Positions 6,189 through 9,232 of a stretch of 9,232 bases of DNA are shown piece by piece. Source of the stretch: an uncultured Candidatus Saccharibacteria bacterium (GTDB lineage Bacteria; Patescibacteria; Saccharimonadia; Saccharimonadales; UBA6022); contig CAMLED010000031.1 in NCBI GenBank assembly GCA_946479115.1, positions 1 through 9,232 on the forward strand, given 5' to 3'. Below the pieces are notes generated by a model. That model saw nothing but the letters and a program-made list of their open reading frames with translations. It had not been told where the DNA came from and made no database searches. Position 1 is the first letter of the stretch. Each line of letters starts with the position of its first letter. Both the position numbers and the translations under genes were made by a program.

Positions 6189-7379
6189 CTATTCTGCGTG
6201 TTTATCTAAAACGTGCATGACTTTCATGGTATGTTGTTTGATTTCTTGTATCTCTCGTAGAGTATTGACCGATTCTTCGTCACTGGCCTGATCCAGGCTA
6301 TCTTGACGATCCGCGATCCAACGCAATGATTCTAACACTAACCCAAAACGTAGGTTCTTTGTCTCCTCATCGGAAATGCACCAGGTGTCTATAAACTCTT
6401 GGGCGGCATCGTTAACACCTGCAAAGCCCCAGTTCTGGTCAAGAGTAAGCCCCCATACTGTGCGACCAGCATCTTGACCTTTATAGCCAGGTCCTGCCAA
6501 CTCCCAATCAACAAACATCACATCACTATTGTCGTGTTTAACGATAATATTGTTCAACCAAGTATCACCATGTACAACGATTGGTTTATCGAGATGTTGA
6601 TAGGCCTCAATTGTTTGTAATAGTTCGCGGCTATACGTATCATCCGCTAATTTTGAGCGTTTTAATAATGCCTCCACGGAAATAGACCGCCCCTCATGAG
6701 CAAACAACTCTATTTGATCCGCAGGCTTATCGAATGTTTTAATTTTCTCTGCCGCAATACGTGCAGTATTTTTCGTCCAATATTCAGGCGGAATCGTACT
6801 GCCTACTTCAGGTGATATCGCTTCAATAAAAAGTGTCTCGAGTGTATCAGATTCATTAGGTTCAAGATCACGTCCTTCTGGTAACGCAGGCGTATAACCA
6901 AAAACTTTTGGCACTTCATAGCCATGAGATTCAAGCGAAGTCAGCACGTCTTTTTCACGCGCTAAGCCACCAACTCGCTTAGTAATCAGATCGCCGTCAA
7001 CTAGCACTCTTTCCATATTTTTTGGACCATACCGTAACTTTGCAAACGCAAAATTACCGTCCTCGGACGTAACGAATGTCCCGTAATTATATCCCGGGAA
7101 ATGATCGTGTGAACTGCGGATTCGTATACTCGCATACGTCAATGCATCGGGAATCTCAGATGGATAGGTCGTTAGACCTAAACTGCGTAGCGTCGTGTCA
7201 ACTGCTATGCTAGGGTTATCAGGAAGCGGAAAGCCTTTTTCCTGGGCAAAACGAATATCCGATAATTTCTCAGCTTCACCCTCACCACTTAATTCTAGTG
7301 GTTTGTTGGCGAAAAAGTATTTGATCTGGGAATCCGCAGATTCATCAGTAGGAGTGTCTAGTTCATTTAATTTAGGCAT
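6189..7379 (-). CDS. APH/choline-kinase-fold phosphotransferase
   Basis: The protein has 396 aa and matches the phosphotransferase enzyme family (APH, choline/homoserine kinase-like). The catalytic loop is VVHGDTWLNN (HGD 270-272, N277; Brenner motif HGDxxxxN). The metal-binding segment is FVDWELAG (D291), equivalent to the kinase DFG. A plausible ATP lysine is K114 (FAFAKLRYG), with a helix Glu in the REKDVL region (about 142). W310 to residue 390 is the helical C-lobe. The family phosphorylates a small-molecule hydroxyl using ATP; the substrate cannot be read from sequence. Residues 1 to about 90 precede the kinase lobe and are unusually long, with no motif that I recognise. Start: the ATG at 7379 is the first Met, and the promoter ends about 20 nt upstream. 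The leader is A/T-only, with no convincing Shine-Dalgarno. The gene is divergent from ychF. Antibiotic resistance should not be assumed. Confidence 0.85.
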   Translation of the reverse strand: MPKLNELDTPTDESADSQIKYFFANKPLELSGEGEAEKLSDIRFAQEKGFPLPDNPSIAVDTTLRSLGLTTYPSEIPDALTYASIRIRSSHDHFPGYNYGTFVTSEDGNFAFAKLRYGPKNMERVLVDGDLITKRVGGLAREKDVLTSLESHGYEVPKVFGYTPALPEGRDLEPNESDTLETLFIEAISPEVGSTIPPEYWTKNTARIAAEKIKTFDKPADQIELFAHEGRSISVEALLKRSKLADDTYSRELLQTIEAYQHLDKPIVVHGDTWLNNIIVKHDNSDVMFVDWELAGPGYKGQDAGRTVWGLTLDQNWGFAGVNDAAQEFIDTWCISDEETKNLRFGLVLESLRWIADRQDSLDQASDEESVNTLREIQEIKQHTMKVMHVLDKHAE

Positions 7380-7406
7380 TTTTTATTTTCTTATTTTATA
7401 AATAAT

Positions 7407-7435
7407 ATAATAGCAAATATATAGCTTTTTGTCAA
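7407..7435 (-). promoter_or_regulatory. Promoter of the phosphotransferase gene
   Basis: Minus strand: consensus TTGACA (7435..7430), 17-nt spacer, TATTAT (7412..7407, 5/6). The predicted start is near 7400, about 20 nt ahead of the ATG at 7379. The leader is almost pure A/T. The -35 overlaps the -35 of the ychF promoter on the other strand. Confidence 0.75.
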
Positions 7436-7459
7436 TATATACCTCTGTTATGGTATACT
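7429..7459 (+). promoter_or_regulatory. Extended -10 promoter of ychF, leaderless
   Basis: TATACT (7454-7459) is preceded by TG one base upstream (TGGTATACT), an extended -10. TTGTCA (7429-7434) is a possible -35, with a long 19-nt spacer. Seven bases after the -10 is position 7466-7467, the A of the ychF ATG. No Shine-Dalgarno is present between them. Confidence 0.65.
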
Positions 7460-7466
7460 GAATACT

Positions 7467-8546
7467 ATGAGTTCACTTTCTATCGGCATCGTTGGTCTAC
7501 CTAACGTTGGCAAATCTACCTTATTTAACGCCCTGACTAATAACGACATCTTGGCGGCTAATTATCCGTTCGCAACAATCGAGCCGAACACAGGAATTGT
7601 TCCCGTGCCTGATGGCCGTTTGCAGCAATTAGCTGACCTATACGGATCAACCAAAATTATTCCTGCGACTGTCACCTTTGTTGATATTGCTGGGCTGGTT
7701 GCCGGTGCAAGTAAGGGTGAGGGCTTAGGTAATAAATTCCTTGCTAACATCCGTAACTGCGATGCGATTGTTCATATCGTTCGTGCCTTTCATGGCGGCG
7801 ATGTGGTTCACGTATCTGACAAGGTTGATCCACGTGATGACATCGAAGTGATTAACACTGAGCTAATTCTGGCTGATATGCAAACCATCGAAACACGCCT
7901 GCCAAAAGTTACCAAAGAAGCTAAGGCTAAACCTGCCCTGCGCGCCCAAGCTGACTACCTACAGACTTTACTTGATCATCTAAAAGCCGGTACGCCATTA
8001 TCATCACTGGGCGATTTAAAGGCAGACCTTATTTCTGACCTGCACCTACTGACAGCCAAGCCTGTTATCTATGCCTTTAACGTCGACGAGGATACGTTAG
8101 TTGACGAGGCAAAAAAACAAGAACTTGCCGCACTCGTTGCGCCTGCACAGTCATTATTTGTTTGCGCAAAACTAGAAGAAGAAATCAAAGGCCTGGATGA
8201 AGCCGATGCTATTGAACTACTTGAAAGCTACGGTGTCAAAGAAACTGGGCTACTGCAAATGATCCATGCCGCCTACGATACCCTCGGTCTGCAAAGTTAT
8301 CTGACAGCAGGACCAAAAGAAGTTCGCGCCTGGACAATCAAGCAAGGTGCGACGGCCCCACAAGCAGCTGGTGTGATCCATGGTGATTTTGAACGTGGCT
8401 TTATCGCCGCACAAATTGTTGATTTCGATGACCTGATTGCGGCTGGTAGCGAAACTGTCGCCAAGAGCGCCGGCAAGATGCGCACCGAAGGCAAAGAATA
8501 TGTCATGCGCCCTGGTGACATTGTTGAATTCCGATTTAACGTCTAA
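7467..8546 (+). CDS. ychF: YchF/OLA1 family P-loop ATPase/GTPase
   Basis: The protein has 359 aa, close to the usual 360-365. It is a ribosome-associated nucleotidase of the Obg/TRAFAC class that prefers ATP and is linked to translation and stress control. Visible motifs: P-loop GLPNVGKST (10-18); switch I region YPFATIEPNTG (33-43); G3 DIAGLVAGASKGEGLGN (73-89), with the hydrophobic residue after DxxG typical of this HAS-type family; and NVDE (205-208) in place of NKxD, the basis of ATP preference. A coiled-coil insertion spans about 130-175. The C-terminal TGS domain (about 275-358) includes GPKEVRAWTI and ends YVMRPGDIVEFRFNV. The start follows the family N-terminus exactly (MSSLSIGIVGLP). 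Its promoter leaves no 5' leader. The stop codon abuts the stop of convergent tlyA, leaving no room for a separate terminator. Confidence 0.97.
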   Translation: MSSLSIGIVGLPNVGKSTLFNALTNNDILAANYPFATIEPNTGIVPVPDGRLQQLADLYGSTKIIPATVTFVDIAGLVAGASKGEGLGNKFLANIRNCDAIVHIVRAFHGGDVVHVSDKVDPRDDIEVINTELILADMQTIETRLPKVTKEAKAKPALRAQADYLQTLLDHLKAGTPLSSLGDLKADLISDLHLLTAKPVIYAFNVDEDTLVDEAKKQELAALVAPAQSLFVCAKLEEEIKGLDEADAIELLESYGVKETGLLQMIHAAYDTLGLQSYLTAGPKEVRAWTIKQGATAPQAAGVIHGDFERGFIAAQIVDFDDLIAAGSETVAKSAGKMRTEGKEYVMRPGDIVEFRFNV

Positions 8547-9232
8547 CTATTTCAAACGTTGCAATAGATAAAAGCGTTCTTGGTTACCCTTGGCACCCGC
8601 GACATCACTGTCGCGTTTGTCTTTGATAACGAAGTACTGTTTAGCCCACATTTCGAAGTCACGAAGAATTTGACGACGTATTGCATCGTTCTTGATAATT
8701 CCTTTATTCGTCTGATCTTTGCCTGCTTCGAACTGTGGCTTTACCATCGCGGCCACCTGAGTAGCTGGATTACTCAAAAAGTTTACGAGGTGTGGCAAAA
8801 TCTCGCGCAGGCTAATAAATGACACATCGATAACGATAATATCCGGTGTTTCATTCTTGATATAAAAATCTCGGATATCGGTTTTTTCGTGCAAACGAAT
8901 CTTTGGATGACCTTTTAGGCTGGGATGTAATTGATCGGTGCCAACATCAACGGCGTACACTTTTTTTGCACCATGTTTCAAGGCGTAGTCGGTAAAGCCA
9001 CCCGTACTGCTGCCGACATCGAGTACAATTTTGTCTCGGAAATCCATACCGAGTACCTCAGCTACACTAGCAAGTTTAAGCCCAGCGCGGCTAACATACT
9101 GCTCTTTAGCAGATAATTTAATGTTACTGTCATCACGCACAAAATGACCAGGCTTAGTAATCACCTTGCCATCCACCGTCACCTTGCCTAGCTTGATCCA
9201 ACTTTCCGACTGCGAACGACTGGTCGTCAGGC
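8547..9232 (-). CDS. tlyA: TlyA-family rRNA 2'-O-methyltransferase (extreme N-terminus off window)
   Basis: 227 residues are visible, and about 10-15 should lie beyond the right edge. The S4 RNA-binding domain is open at the edge (LTTSRSQSESWIKLGKV, then VDGKVITKPG). A linker ends in YVSRAGLKL. The Rossmann S-adenosylmethionine motif is VLDVGSSTGGFTDYAL. The expected FtsJ-type catalytic residues are visible: K of RAGLKL, D of VIDVSFISL, K of MVKPQFEAG and E of GNQERFYL. TlyA methylates 2'-OH of cytidines in 23S (C1920) and, in one subtype, 16S rRNA (C1409), affecting capreomycin sensitivity. The subtype needs the missing N-terminus. A GTG at 9182 could pass as a start but is inside the S4 domain, since the frame stays open and homologous upstream. 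The gene ends with TAG at 8549..8547, directly against the ychF stop. Confidence 0.93.
   Translation of the reverse strand, partial: LTTSRSQSESWIKLGKVTVDGKVITKPGHFVRDDSNIKLSAKEQYVSRAGLKLASVAEVLGMDFRDKIVLDVGSSTGGFTDYALKHGAKKVYAVDVGTDQLHPSLKGHPKIRLHEKTDIRDFYIKNETPDIIVIDVSFISLREILPHLVNFLSNPATQVAAMVKPQFEAGKDQTNKGIIKNDAIRRQILRDFEMWAKQYFVIKDKRDSDVAGAKGNQERFYLLQRLK

Noticed and set aside
6189..7379. Aminoglycoside resistance gene
   Set aside because: The APH fold is shared by many metabolic kinases. Only general catalytic motifs are visible and nothing points to an antibiotic substrate.
9180..9182. GTG as the true start of tlyA
   Set aside because: The frame continues upstream to the window end with S4-domain residues (LTTSRSQSESWIK), so the GTG is an internal Val.
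1..9232. Alternative genetic code (UGA read as Gly, as in some CPR lineages)
   Set aside because: All genes are complete under the standard code without in-frame TGA. The stops used are only TAA and TAG, but seven stops are too few to infer recoding.

Overview
The window most likely comes from the Patescibacteria (Candidate Phyla Radiation), probably Saccharibacteria (TM7). This is inferred from three things: a pilM start with a CPR-like N-terminus (FFALDIGTNAVRVVQL); a large secreted protein ending in the ELPPRF-type C-terminus I associate with CPR surface proteins; and compact packing of housekeeping genes. All genes read through under the standard bacterial code. No taxonomic marker is present, so the assignment is moderate confidence.

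Left part (1-3094, minus strand): a probable type IV pilus / surface operon. In transcription order it holds a 193-aa membrane-anchored helical (TPR-like) protein, then 1 nt later a 758-aa secreted surface protein, then the first 47 codons of pilM, which runs off the left edge and has its own promoter. The leading gene has an unusual start: a very strong Shine-Dalgarno is placed for a 5-codon mini-ORF that overlaps the real ATG.

Centre (3164-6166): two divergent genes that are visibly GC-richer than their neighbours. One is a 615-aa Pro/Ala-rich, His-cluster-containing wall protein with a C-terminal LAYTG sorting signal (minus). The other is a 234-aa protein of unknown family (plus). A 249-nt intergenic region with promoters in both directions separates them. 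The minus-strand gene ends at a strong intrinsic terminator. The plus-strand gene is followed by a 64-nt hairpin and then a terminator. This block looks like an accessory surface cassette set between core genes.

Right part (6189-9232): a 396-aa APH/choline-kinase-fold phosphotransferase (minus) is transcribed divergently from ychF (plus), from promoters whose -35 boxes overlap. ychF then runs stop-to-stop, with no intervening base, into tlyA (minus, its extreme N-terminus beyond the right edge). ychF and pilM both have a -10 box so close to the ATG that their mRNAs are predicted to be leaderless or nearly so, whereas other genes have clear Shine-Dalgarno sequences.

No RNA genes, insertion sequences, integrases or CRISPR arrays were seen. 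No stretch over 300 nt lacks a gene.
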